A DNA stretch of 64,000 nt from Formosa agariphila KMM 3901 (GTDB lineage Bacteria > Bacteroidota > Bacteroidia > Flavobacteriales > Flavobacteriaceae). The position numbers and the translations under genes were made by a program. This document shows positions 8,441 to 17,571 of this stretch, in pieces. Location: assembly GCF_000723205.1 (NCBI RefSeq), contig NZ_HG315671.1:384851-448850 (forward strand), given 5' to 3'. How positions within the stretch are numbered: position 1 is the first letter of the stretch; every line of letters begins with the position of its first letter. The notes beneath the pieces are model-generated. The model made no database searches and had not been told where the DNA came from. It was given only the letters and a program-made list of their open reading frames with translations.

Positions 8441-9667
8441 TTAGTGTTCGTTCATTCTAAAGTCTGGATATGCATCCATACCGTGCTCGTGTGCATCTAA
8501 TCCTTCAATTTCTTCTTTTTCAGAAACACGAATTCCCATTGTTTTCTTAAGAGTAAAGATAATTATAAATGAGGTAACAATACAAAATACTGCGTAACTA
8601 GCAACTCCAATTAATTGGCTGATAAACTGATCCATTCCAGCTAAATTACCGAAAATACCAACAGCTAAAGTTCCCCAGATACCACAAATTAAGTGTACAG
8701 CGATAGCTCCAACAGGATCGTCTAATTTTACTTTATCAATAAAACTTACAGCAAAAACAATTAAAGCTCCTGCAACTGCCCCAATAATAATAGCATCTGT
8801 AGGACTCATTTGGTCTGCTCCAGCAGTAATACCTACTAATCCTCCAAGAATACCATTTAAGAACATTGTTAAGTCTAAGTTTTTAAACATTGCAGTAGAA
8901 ACTAACATACAAACTACTCCTCCGGTAGCAGCTGCTAAACATGTTGTAACTAAAGTTAAAGATGTTAATCCTGGGTCTGCAGATAATACAGAACCACCGT
9001 TAAAACCAAACCAACCTAACCAAAGAATTAATACTCCGGCAGTAGCTAATGGGATGTTATGACCGGGAATCGCTTGAGGTTTTCCGTCTTGGAATTTTCC
9101 AATACGAGGACCTAATAAGCAAACAGCTATAACTGCTGCCCATCCTCCAACAGAGTGAACAAGTGTAGACCCTGCAAAATCGTAAAACCCTAATTCATCT
9201 AAGAATCCGCCACCCCATTTCCAAGATCCAGCAATTGGGTAAACGAAACCTACGTATACAATAGCAAAAATCATGAAAGGCACAATTTTCATACGTTCAG
9301 CTACGGCTCCAGAAACAATAGTTGCTGCAGTAGCTGCGAACATCCCTTGGAATAAGAAATCTGTCCAGTATGTGTAGCCTTCGTTATATGCTAAATCTAA
9401 TGCGCCGTCTGCAGTAAGCGGAGAGTCTAATCCGAATCCAGCAAATCCTATAAATCCATTAAATTCTCCAGGGTACATTAAATTAAATCCTACTAAACAA
9501 TAGAGTAAGAGTCCAATACAAATTATAAAAATATTTTTAAAAAGTATGTTAAGGGTGTTTTTTTGACGTGTTAAGCCTATCTCTAAAAATGCAAATCCAA
9601 GGTGCATAAAGAAAACAAGCGCTGTACAGACCATCATCCATACATTATTAATAGTTAATCCTTCCAT
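8441..9667 (-). CDS. amt: ammonium transporter Amt (copy next to PII)
   Basis: 408 residues of mostly transmembrane helices typical of the Amt/Mep/Rh family (about 11). The twin pore histidines are visible in GSTLVHSVGGWAA and AIAVHLICGIWG, and the signature DFAGS and GHNIPLATAGVLILWLGWFGFN segments are present. It conducts ammonium across the inner membrane. The C-terminal EKEEIEGLDAHEHGMDAYPDF is the conserved cytoplasmic tail that PII proteins regulate. It begins 20 bp after the PII gene on the same strand, the classic amt-glnK pairing, so gating by PII is expected. A second Amt lies just upstream. Confidence 0.96.
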   Translation of the reverse strand: MEGLTINNVWMMVCTALVFFMHLGFAFLEIGLTRQKNTLNILFKNIFIICIGLLLYCLVGFNLMYPGEFNGFIGFAGFGLDSPLTADGALDLAYNEGYTYWTDFLFQGMFAATAATIVSGAVAERMKIVPFMIFAIVYVGFVYPIAGSWKWGGGFLDELGFYDFAGSTLVHSVGGWAAVIAVCLLGPRIGKFQDGKPQAIPGHNIPLATAGVLILWLGWFGFNGGSVLSADPGLTSLTLVTTCLAAATGGVVCMLVSTAMFKNLDLTMFLNGILGGLVGITAGADQMSPTDAIIIGAVAGALIVFAVSFIDKVKLDDPVGAIAVHLICGIWGTLAVGIFGNLAGMDQFISQLIGVASYAVFCIVTSFIIIFTLKKTMGIRVSEKEEIEGLDAHEHGMDAYPDFRMNEH

Positions 9668-9687
9668 ATTAAAAGTTTATTTGTTTA

Positions 9688-10026
9688 TTATTTTAAAGTT
9701 TCTCCTCCTTTTTCTCCTGTTCTAATTCTGTAACATTCTGTAATGTCCGACACGAATACTTTTCCGTCACCTACATCTCCTGTTCGCGCTGCTTTAAGGA
9801 TGGTTTTAATTGTAATGTCTTCAAAGCTGTCGTTAACTACTATAGAAAGGTATCTGCGTTGTATGTCGCTGGTGCTATAGCTAACACCTCTATATACATG
9901 TCCTGTTTTCTCGTTTCCAAGTCCGGTTACATCCCAGTAAGCGAAAAAATTAACACCGATTTCATGAAGTGCTTTTTTTACTTCAGTGAATTTAGATTTT
10001 CTAATAATTGCTTCTATTTTTTTCAT
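9688..10026 (-). CDS. glnB: nitrogen regulatory PII protein
   Basis: 112 residues, the normal PII size. The start MKKIEAIIRKSKF is canonical; the T-loop YRGVSYSTSD holds Tyr50 at the position of the uridylylated Tyr51 of enterobacterial PII, and the B-loop TGDVGDGKVFV binds ATP/ADP. The C-terminal RIRTGEKGGETL is the conserved nucleotide contact. PII trimers report 2-oxoglutarate and energy state, and here most likely gate the two neighbouring Amt channels. Whether Tyr50 is modified depends on a GlnD homologue that is not in this window. Symbol glnB versus glnK cannot be decided. Confidence 0.95.
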   Translation of the reverse strand: MKKIEAIIRKSKFTEVKKALHEIGVNFFAYWDVTGLGNEKTGHVYRGVSYSTSDIQRRYLSIVVNDSFEDITIKTILKAARTGDVGDGKVFVSDITECYRIRTGEKGGETLK

Positions 10027-10101
10027 AATTAAAAAAGGTTTATCATTTTAGTTAATTTGAATGTATTCATAAATTTTTAGTTTTTGAAATGTTGTTACGT
10101 T

Positions 10102-10135
10102 AAAAGATGCCTTGTTTTGGGCAAGGCATCTTTTT
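10102..10135 (-). terminator. intrinsic terminator between the second amt and the PII gene
   Basis: AAAAGATGCCTTG (10102-10114), 7-nt loop, CAAGGCATCTTTT (10122-10134): 13 bp with an A/T run on each side. It separates the upstream amt from glnB-amt, so the latter either has its own promoter or depends on read-through. Confidence 0.9.
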
Positions 10136-10156
10136 GAGTGTTATAACTTTAAGGGT

Positions 10157-11458
10157 TTATTCTTCAAACTCTCTTGTTCTTTTTCCGTGGTAAGCAATAG
10201 AACCGTGTTCAGAAATATCAAGACCTGCAATCTCTTCTTCTTCGGTTACTCTTAATCCACCACAAGTTTTCTTGATAATTGTAAGGAATACGTACGATAA
10301 TACGATTGCCCAGAATGCGTATGCAACAACTCCTATAGCTTGAGCTAATAATTGAGAAGCGCCACCACCATTAAATAATCCAATACCAGTATCTCCGTCG
10401 ATACCCCAAAGTCCGATAACTAAGGTTCCCCATACTCCGGCTACACCGTGTACTGAGATTGCACCAACAGCATCGTCTACTTTTAATGTTTTTTCAATGA
10501 AACCAATAGATAATACTACTAGAATACCTCCAATTAATCCAGCTAAGACAGCACCACCTTCGCTCATGTTTCCACAACCAGCAGTAATACTAACTAAACC
10601 AGCAAGAGCTCCGTTTAATGTCATTGATAAATTTGGTTTACCGTTTTTAAACCAAGTAAATAATAAAGCACTTAATGCTCCGGCAGAAGCTGCTAAGTTG
10701 GTTACTAAGACAACTTGTGAAGCAGCAACAGAATCGTCGCCTCCCCAAGCTAATTGAGAACCACCGTTAAATCCGAACCATCCTAACCAAAGGATGAAAA
10801 CTCCTAAAGTGGCATACATTTGGTTGTGACCGTGCATTTCTACAGGCTTACCGTTAAGGAATTTTCCAATTCTTGGACCTACCATCCAAGCAGCAACTAA
10901 AGCTGCCCAACCTCCTACAGAGTGTACGATAGATGATCCTGCGAAATCGATAAATTCAGCTGGCATCCATTCAGCATTTAGCCATCCGCCATTCCATTCC
11001 CATCCACCTGCGATAGGGTAGATTAGAGCGGTTAATATGATGCTAAAAATAGCATACGTTGTGTATTTTGTACGTCCAGCAATTGCTCCAGATACAATAG
11101 TTGCAGTTGTTGCAGCGAATACTGTTTGGAAGAATAAATCTGCTGGTCCTTGAGAGAAGATAAATCCACTCCAGTGAAAGAATCCTCCTTCTGTAACATC
11201 GGCACCGTACATTAAAGAGTATCCGATAAACCAGAAAGCTAAAGATCCTACAGCAATATCCAAGAAATTCTTCATGGCAATATTTACTGCGTTTTTAGAA
11301 TCTGTCATTCCAGATTCTACAAGGAAAAACCCTGCTTGCATAAAGAATACTAAAATACCTGCAATAAGCATCCAAAGCATTCCCATGTCATCTTTTACAG
11401 ATGCGGCAACAGCGGCAGCATCTTGTAGGGCAGGTGTTGAGTTTAATAATAACATCAT
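10157..11458 (-). CDS. amt: ammonium transporter Amt (second copy)
   Basis: 433 residues, Amt family, with pore histidines in SSIVHSVGGWAALVAAWMVG and AISVHGVAGVWGTLVIG and the GHNQMYATLGVFILWLGWFGFN segment. The N-terminus is longer than in the first copy, with a Thr/Ala-rich stretch (STPALQDAAAVAASVKDD) that could be a cleaved or periplasmic extension. The two Amt proteins share the same C-terminal tail pattern (EEEEIAGLDISEHGSIAYH) but are clearly diverged, so this is an old duplication rather than a recent one. It is followed by a strong terminator before the PII gene and preceded by the porin gene; the 5' leader holds GGTTAG repeats. Confidence 0.95.
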   Translation of the reverse strand: MMLLLNSTPALQDAAAVAASVKDDMGMLWMLIAGILVFFMQAGFFLVESGMTDSKNAVNIAMKNFLDIAVGSLAFWFIGYSLMYGADVTEGGFFHWSGFIFSQGPADLFFQTVFAATTATIVSGAIAGRTKYTTYAIFSIILTALIYPIAGGWEWNGGWLNAEWMPAEFIDFAGSSIVHSVGGWAALVAAWMVGPRIGKFLNGKPVEMHGHNQMYATLGVFILWLGWFGFNGGSQLAWGGDDSVAASQVVLVTNLAASAGALSALLFTWFKNGKPNLSMTLNGALAGLVSITAGCGNMSEGGAVLAGLIGGILVVLSIGFIEKTLKVDDAVGAISVHGVAGVWGTLVIGLWGIDGDTGIGLFNGGGASQLLAQAIGVVAYAFWAIVLSYVFLTIIKKTCGGLRVTEEEEIAGLDISEHGSIAYHGKRTREFEE

Positions 11459-11472
11459 AAATAAAATATTAA

Positions 11473-11519
11473 GGTTAGTAATTAGCGACAGTTAGGTTAG
11501 ACGTGGTTGTCTAGGTTAG
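11473..11519 (-). repeat. three GGTTAG repeats with an internal inverted repeat before amt
   Basis: GGTTAG occurs at 11473-11478, 11495-11500 and 11514-11519 (spacing 22 and 19 bp). Between the last two lies the inverted repeat TAGAC-GTGGTT-GTCTA (11498-11513). The cluster is 15-61 bp upstream of the amt start codon. It could be an operator or a leader RNA element; unknown. Confidence 0.5.
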
Positions 11520-11538
11520 GGAGTTTATTTTATCTTAT

Positions 11539-12609
11539 TTAGAATGCGTATATAGCAGCTACAGTGAAAGCAGCTAAATTATCTGTAGCAACTCCATCAT
11601 TATCTAAGTATGGTGTAGCGTCAGACCATGAATCTAATCTAATTTCTGGTTTAATAATTAAACTTTCAATAGTGTAACTTCCGGTTAAGGTTAATCCAAA
11701 AACACTAGAGGTATCCCCTTCTTCAGCGTGATACCCAAAATACTCACCTCTTAAACCTACTGCAAAAGCATCGCTAGTTGTATATTGTGGGTATAAGGCT
11801 ACGCCATAAAATCCATTGGTAAAGTCGTCAGCTAATTCATTTCCATCATCATCAAAAACATAAGAAGTTGTTTCGTAAGCAGCATTAATTCCTAAGTAGA
11901 AAGCATCAGTTAAATCGAAACCACCTGTGTAGTCTATTTCGAAACCTAATCCGCTATTGGCTCCGCTATCGTAGTACAAGTTCAAGTATTGTCCTTTGTA
12001 TCCTAACTGTGCGCCTAAAGCGTATTCTCCATCGTAAGATGTGTTGTTAACATCCCAAGGGTTTGTTACAGCAAGCATTAAACTAAAATCATCTGAAATT
12101 GCAAAATCAGCTTTTAAACCCATATGCGAAAATGGTCCGCTTGAGAATAAGTAAGACGTACTGTAGTTAAAGTTTGCAGCAGGTGCAATAACTTCGTAAC
12201 CTAAAAAGGTGTTAAAACGACCAAACGTTAATGTTGTTTTGTCAGATACATTCCAATACACGTATGCTTGGTTTACTATTCCATCTAAAATATCTGTATT
12301 AAAAGTAGCAGCAGCACCTCTTGGTCCAACTACTAAATCAAGGACAGCTCCTGTTTTTGCACCTTCGTAAGAAAAAATAACATTACCCATTCCTAAAGCG
12401 AAACCACTTTGGTCTGCAAATGCAGTTCCGAAAGATTGGCCTTCATTGTCGGGAGCTGTTAAGTAAGTTTGGTAATACGCGTCTACGCTACCGCTAATTG
12501 TAAATTTTTTAGTTTCAATTGTTTCTACTTCTTCTACTTCAATTATTGTGTCCTGAGCATAAATGCTGATTGTAGCAAAAAGGAGTGCTAGTGTAAAGAT
12601 TTTTTTCAT
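11539..12609 (-). CDS. outer-membrane beta-barrel porin (OmpL-like porin-2 type)
   Basis: 356 residues with a signal peptide (MKKIFTLALLFATISIYAQ), a short acidic linker (DTIIEVEEVETIE), then a barrel whose first strands FTISGSVDAYYQTY and FALGMGNVIFSYEGAKTG fit the OmpL-like beta-barrel porin-2 family. The C-terminus ends in Phe (FTVAAIYAF), the usual outer-membrane assembly signal. Family members are general or nutrient-induced porins. It stands 80 bp upstream of the amt gene and divergent from gltB, so it probably supplies ammonium or small nitrogen compounds through the outer membrane as part of a nitrogen regulon. Substrate is inference. Confidence 0.85.
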   Translation of the reverse strand: MKKIFTLALLFATISIYAQDTIIEVEEVETIETKKFTISGSVDAYYQTYLTAPDNEGQSFGTAFADQSGFALGMGNVIFSYEGAKTGAVLDLVVGPRGAAATFNTDILDGIVNQAYVYWNVSDKTTLTFGRFNTFLGYEVIAPAANFNYSTSYLFSSGPFSHMGLKADFAISDDFSLMLAVTNPWDVNNTSYDGEYALGAQLGYKGQYLNLYYDSGANSGLGFEIDYTGGFDLTDAFYLGINAAYETTSYVFDDDGNELADDFTNGFYGVALYPQYTTSDAFAVGLRGEYFGYHAEEGDTSSVFGLTLTGSYTIESLIIKPEIRLDSWSDATPYLDNDGVATDNLAAFTVAAIYAF

Positions 12610-12663
12610 ATTAAATTGAATTGTTGAGTTAATGTTGAGCCAAATCTAAGTAAAAAGTATTTA

Positions 12664-12737
12664 CACCCACAAAAAAATAGGGGGTTAAGGTTTATTTTTA
12701 TGATTAAATCATTTTTACCCCTGAAAAAATGAGGGTA
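12664..12737. promoter_or_regulatory. divergent 445-bp control region with paired CCC-A-tract-GGG elements
   Basis: The stretch 12610-13054 between the porin (minus) and gltB (plus) has no gene. It holds two similar elements: CCC-acaaaaaaata-GGGGG at 12666-12684 and TACCC-ctgaaaaaatga-GGGTA at 12716-12737, centres about 52 bp apart, roughly five helical turns. Both lie 55-130 bp before the porin start codon. They look like a duplicated operator with an A-tract core. No convincing TAnnTTTG promoter was found for gltB. Function is inference. Confidence 0.4.
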
Positions 12738-13054
12738 TCTTAAATAATTGTTAACAAAAGTTAATTTTGAAAAATATAATTTTAGCGAAACTTGAATTAA
12801 TTATTCATTTTGGTGAATATTATGTATTGAAATTATCTTACTGTTAAGAAGACTTATGCTTATTATTAAATTTGTTGCGTTTTTGTAGTTTGTAACGATA
12901 ATGAATTCGTAAATTAAATCCCTAATTAATTGTAATAAGAAAATAAAAGTTTAAGTATACCTATAATGTCATAAAAGTTTAATGCCAATTATTATGGTAA
13001 AAAGTATACTACTATATTAGTGCTTGCTAGTAGCAAAAATTAACTAAAATATTA

Positions 13055-16000
13055 ATGATTATGTTGAAGAAACAGGGGCTGTATTTGCCAGAATTTGAAC
13101 ACGACAATTGTGGTGCGGGATTTATATGTAGTTTAACCGGAAGTAGATCTAACGATATTATCCATAAAGCACTTGAGATATTAGTAAAGTTAGAGCACAG
13201 GGGAGCTGTAAGTGCCGATGGTAAAACAGGGGATGGAGCTGGTATTTTAATTGATATCCCTCATGACTTCTTTGTAAAGTATTGTGATTTTGAATTGCCT
13301 GCTCGTGGAGAGTATGCGGTAAGTAATATGTTCTTACCTAAAAAAGATAACCAACGTAAATTCTGTGTCGATACGTTCGAAAAATGTATTGCAGAACAGG
13401 GACTTACATTATTAGGGTGGAGAAATGCTCCGGTTAATAATAAAGTGATTGGTAAAATTGCAGCAGCAAGTGAGCCTTTTATTAAGCAAGTATTTGTAGG
13501 TAAAAGTCATCCAGAGCAATCTGAGTTTGAATTCAATCTTAAATTGTTTTCAGCACGTAAAATTGCTGAGCATGCAGTATATAACTCAAAATTATCTGAA
13601 TCTTCATTTTTCTATTTTCCAAGTTTATCAACCAAAACTATTATATACAAGGGATTATTAGTTCCTGAAGATATCAAAGAATACTATTTAGATTTATTAA
13701 ACCCACTTTTAGATGCTAAACTGGCTTTAGTACACCAACGTTTCTCAACAAACACATTCCCAACATGGGATTTAGCTCAGCCTTTCCGTTATATGTGTCA
13801 TAATGGTGAAATTAACACATTAAGAGGAAATGTATCGCGTATGTTTTCTCGTGAAGAAATCATGAAAAGCGATTGGTTTGGAGACGATATTAAACGTGTA
13901 ATTCCTACAATACTAAGAGGTAAGTCGGATTCTGCTTCTATGGATATGGTTGTAGAATTGTTGTTAATGACAGGACGTTCTTTGCCTGAAGTTATGATGA
14001 TGTTAGTGCCAGAAGCATGGGAGAAAAACAACACCATGTCTGATGCTAAAAAAGCATTCTACGAATTTAACTCGTGTTTAATGGAACCATGGGATGGTCC
14101 TGCATCTATTCCGTTTACCGATGGAAGTTATATTGGAGCTGTATTAGATAGAAATGGTTTACGTCCGTCTCGTTACACGGTTACAAAAGATGATTTTGTA
14201 ATTATGTCTTCAGAAACAGGGGTTGTAGATATCAAGCCAGAAAATATTAAATTCCACGGTCGTTTAGAGCCAGGAAAAATGTTTTTAGTTAATATGGACG
14301 AAGGTCGTATTATTAACGATGAAGAAATTAAAGAGAAAATTGCAACGCAGCATCCGTATAGAAAATGGTTAGATAAAAACTTAATTCACTTAAAAGATAT
14401 TCCTTATAGTGATGAGCCTATTACTCACGAAGAAGAAGATCTAGTTGTAAGACAAAGTGTATTTGGATATACTCAGGAAGATTTAAATACCATTATTTTG
14501 CCAATGGCACAAGGTGGTAAAGAACCAATAGGTTCTATGGGTAGCGATACACCAATTGCTATTTTGTCTGAGCGTCCACAATTAATATATAACTACTTTA
14601 AGCAGTTGTTTGCTCAAGTAACAAACCCACCGTTAGATGGTATTCGTGAAGAGTTAATTACAGACATTAGTTTAACATTAGGTAGTGATACTAATATTTT
14701 TGAAATCAACGAATTTCACTGTCGTAAATTAAAAATTCAGAACCCTGTAATTTCTAAGCAGGATTTAGATAAAATAAAAAATCACGATAAAAGTCCAGAC
14801 TATCAAGTTACATCTATTGCAATATTGTATGATGTAACTAAGGGAGTTAACGGATTAGAAGATCGTTTAGAAGCTATTGTAGATACAGCAGAAAAGGCGA
14901 TTGATTCTGGAACCAATATTATTATTCTTTCAGATAGAAATGTAAGTAAAGATAAGGCGCCAATTCCTGCATTATTAGCATGTTCTTATGTTAATCATGC
15001 TTTATATAAGCGTGGAAAGCGTTCTCAAATTAGTTTAATTATAGAGTCTGCAGAACCTCGTGAAGTGCATCATTTTGCCCTGTTATTTGGTTATGGTGCA
15101 AGTGCAATTAACCCATATATGGTTAACGAAATTGTTGAAAAACAATTAGAATCTCAAGATCTTACAGGATTAGAATTCGAAGAAGCTATTTCTAATTATA
15201 ATATCGCTGTAGGAAAAGGAATTTTAAAGGTGATGAACAAAATTGGTATCTCTACCTTAAATTCTTATCGCGGGTCTCAACTTTTCGAATGTATTGGTAT
15301 TAATACTAAAGTTGTAGAAAAGTACTTTCCAACAACAGCAACGCGTATTCAAGGTATTGGTTTAAATGAAATTGAAAAAGAAATTTCTGAACGTCATAAA
15401 TTTGCATATTCAGTTCGTGATATCGATGCTAATTTAGATTTAGAAATTGGTGGACAATACAGATGGAGACGTAACGGAGAAAAGCATTTATTTAACCCGT
15501 TAACTATTGCTAAATTACAAGAGTCTGTTCGTACTAATAAGAAGTCTACGTATAAAGAATATGCAGAACTTGTAAATAATCAGTCAAAAGATTTAATGAC
15601 GATTCGTGGTTTATTTGAATTTACAAACTACGATCCAATTTCAATAGAAGAAGTAGAGCCTTGGACAGAAATCGTAAAACGTTTTAAAACGGGAGCGATG
15701 TCTTACGGATCTATTAGTAAAGAAGCACACGAGAATTTAGCCATTGCAATGAACCGTATTGGTGGAAAAAGTAATTCTGGTGAAGGTGGAGAAGATCAAG
15801 AACGTTTTTACAAAGATCCTGATGGAGATTGGAAAAACAGTGCAATTAAGCAAGTCGCTTCAGGGCGTTTTGGAGTAACTTCTAATTACTTAACAAGTGC
15901 AAAAGAGATTCAGATTAAAATGGCGCAAGGAGCGAAGCCTGGAGAAGGTGGGCAATTACCTGGGCCAAAAGTGAATCCTTCAATAGCAAAAACACGTAAT

Positions 16001-17566
16001 TCTACTCCTTATGTAGGATTAATTTCGCCACCACCACATCACGATATTTATTCAATTGAAGATTTATCTCAGTTAATTTACGATTTAAAATCGGCTAACA
16101 GAGAAGCTAGAGTAAACGTAAAACTTGTATCTGAAGTTGGTGTTGGAACAGTAGCAGCCGGTGTTGCAAAAGCAAAAGCCGATGTTATTTTAGTGTCAGG
16201 TTTCGATGGTGGAACAGGAGCATCTCCATTAACATCATTAAAACACTGTGGTTTACCATGGGAATTAGGTATTGCCGAAGCACAGCAAACTTTAGTAATG
16301 AACGACTTAAGGAACCGTATCGTTTTAGAATGTGATGGTCAGTTAAAAACAGGTCGTGATGTTGCTGTAGCATGTTTATTAGGAGCTGAAGAATTTGGTT
16401 TCGCAACAGCACCTTTAGTTGCTTCAGGTTGTATTATGATGCGTGTGTGTCACTTAAATACATGTCCTGTTGGAATTGCAACTCAAAACCCAGAATTACG
16501 TAAGAAATTCAAAGGGAAGCCAGAGCACGTTGTTAACTACATGTATTTTGTAGCACAAGAATTACGTGAAATTATGGCACAATTAGGATTTAGAACTATT
16601 AATGAAATGGTTGGACAATCTCAAAAATTAGATCGTAACAGAGCTATCGAACATTATAAAGCTTCAGGAATCGATTTAACGCCAATATTACATAGAGTAA
16701 AAACAGAACCTTACGTAAAATTATATAATACAGAGAAGCAAGAGCATAATTTAGATGTGCATTTAGACTTCGATATTATTAATCAAGCACACCCGGCGTT
16801 ATTCCGTAAAGAGAAAACATATTTAGATTTCGATATTACAAATATAGACCGTGCGGTTGGTGCTGTATTGAGTAACGAAATTTCTAAAATTTATGGGGCT
16901 CAAGGGTTACCAGAAAATACACTTAACTTAAATTTTACAGGTTCGGCAGGACAGAGTTTTGGAGCATTCTCAACAAAAGGATTAACTATGATTGTTAATG
17001 GAAACACGAATGATTATTTAGGGAAAGGATTATCTGGAGCTAAATTAATAATTAAGGTTCCTGAAAAAGCAACAATAGTTCCTGAAGACAATGTAATTAC
17101 TGGAAACGTAACCTTATACGGAGCAACATCTGGAGAGGTTTATATTAATGGTAAAGCAGGAGAGCGTTTCTGTGTTAGAAACTCGGGAGCTCAAGCGGTT
17201 GTTGAAGGTATTGGAGATCACGGTTGTGAGTACATGACAGGTGGTGTTGCAGTTGTACTTGGTGAAGTTGGAAGAAACTTTGGAGCAGGTATGAGTGGTG
17301 GAATTGCTTTCGTATTAGATGCTAAAGGTACATTTAGAAATAACTGTAATTCTGAAGCACTTAACTTAGACCCTGTAGTTTTAGATGAAGACATTACTTT
17401 ATTAAAAACGTTAATTACAAATCATTATAACGCAACTTTAAGTCCGTTAGCACAACGTATTTTAGAACAATGGGAACAATACTTGCCTAAGTTTATCAAG
17501 GTTTTACCAGAAGAATATAAGCAAGCTTTAATTAAATTAGAACAAGAAAACCTTGTAACGCAATAG
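13055..17566 (+). CDS. gltB: glutamate synthase (GOGAT) large subunit
   Basis: 1503 residues, normal length for bacterial GltB. The glutaminase domain starts at the catalytic Cys of DNCGAGFICS; the preceding ~18 residues are the propeptide removed on maturation. The FMN-binding synthase domain shows FKTGAMSYGSISKEAHENLAIAMNRIGG and SGFDGGTGASPLTSLKHCGLPWE, and the [3Fe-4S] cysteines lie in CIMMRVCHLNTCPVGIATQ. The C-terminal GXG-repeat domain (EYMTGGVAVVLGEVGRNFGAGMSGG) is complete. It makes two glutamates from glutamine and 2-oxoglutarate. Met3 (13061) is an equally possible start. gltD follows after 5 bp. Confidence 0.97.
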   Translation: MIMLKKQGLYLPEFEHDNCGAGFICSLTGSRSNDIIHKALEILVKLEHRGAVSADGKTGDGAGILIDIPHDFFVKYCDFELPARGEYAVSNMFLPKKDNQRKFCVDTFEKCIAEQGLTLLGWRNAPVNNKVIGKIAAASEPFIKQVFVGKSHPEQSEFEFNLKLFSARKIAEHAVYNSKLSESSFFYFPSLSTKTIIYKGLLVPEDIKEYYLDLLNPLLDAKLALVHQRFSTNTFPTWDLAQPFRYMCHNGEINTLRGNVSRMFSREEIMKSDWFGDDIKRVIPTILRGKSDSASMDMVVELLLMTGRSLPEVMMMLVPEAWEKNNTMSDAKKAFYEFNSCLMEPWDGPASIPFTDGSYIGAVLDRNGLRPSRYTVTKDDFVIMSSETGVVDIKPENIKFHGRLEPGKMFLVNMDEGRIINDEEIKEKIATQHPYRKWLDKNLIHLKDIPYSDEPITHEEEDLVVRQSVFGYTQEDLNTIILPMAQGGKEPIGSMGSDTPIAILSERPQLIYNYFKQLFAQVTNPPLDGIREELITDISLTLGSDTNIFEINEFHCRKLKIQNPVISKQDLDKIKNHDKSPDYQVTSIAILYDVTKGVNGLEDRLEAIVDTAEKAIDSGTNIIILSDRNVSKDKAPIPALLACSYVNHALYKRGKRSQISLIIESAEPREVHHFALLFGYGASAINPYMVNEIVEKQLESQDLTGLEFEEAISNYNIAVGKGILKVMNKIGISTLNSYRGSQLFECIGINTKVVEKYFPTTATRIQGIGLNEIEKEISERHKFAYSVRDIDANLDLEIGGQYRWRRNGEKHLFNPLTIAKLQESVRTNKKSTYKEYAELVNNQSKDLMTIRGLFEFTNYDPISIEEVEPWTEIVKRFKTGAMSYGSISKEAHENLAIAMNRIGGKSNSGEGGEDQERFYKDPDGDWKNSAIKQVASGRFGVTSNYLTSAKEIQIKMAQGAKPGEGGQLPGPKVNPSIAKTRNSTPYVGLISPPPHHDIYSIEDLSQLIYDLKSANREARVNVKLVSEVGVGTVAAGVAKAKADVILVSGFDGGTGASPLTSLKHCGLPWELGIAEAQQTLVMNDLRNRIVLECDGQLKTGRDVAVACLLGAEEFGFATAPLVASGCIMMRVCHLNTCPVGIATQNPELRKKFKGKPEHVVNYMYFVAQELREIMAQLGFRTINEMVGQSQKLDRNRAIEHYKASGIDLTPILHRVKTEPYVKLYNTEKQEHNLDVHLDFDIINQAHPALFRKEKTYLDFDITNIDRAVGAVLSNEISKIYGAQGLPENTLNLNFTGSAGQSFGAFSTKGLTMIVNGNTNDYLGKGLSGAKLIIKVPEKATIVPEDNVITGNVTLYGATSGEVYINGKAGERFCVRNSGAQAVVEGIGDHGCEYMTGGVAVVLGEVGRNFGAGMSGGIAFVLDAKGTFRNNCNSEALNLDPVVLDEDITLLKTLITNHYNATLSPLAQRILEQWEQYLPKFIKVLPEEYKQALIKLEQENLVTQ

Positions 17567-17571
17567 ATATT

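Noticed and set aside
11473-11519. GGTTAG repeats as telomere-like or mobile-element ends
   Set aside because: Only three copies, no target duplication or transposase nearby; more likely a leader element.
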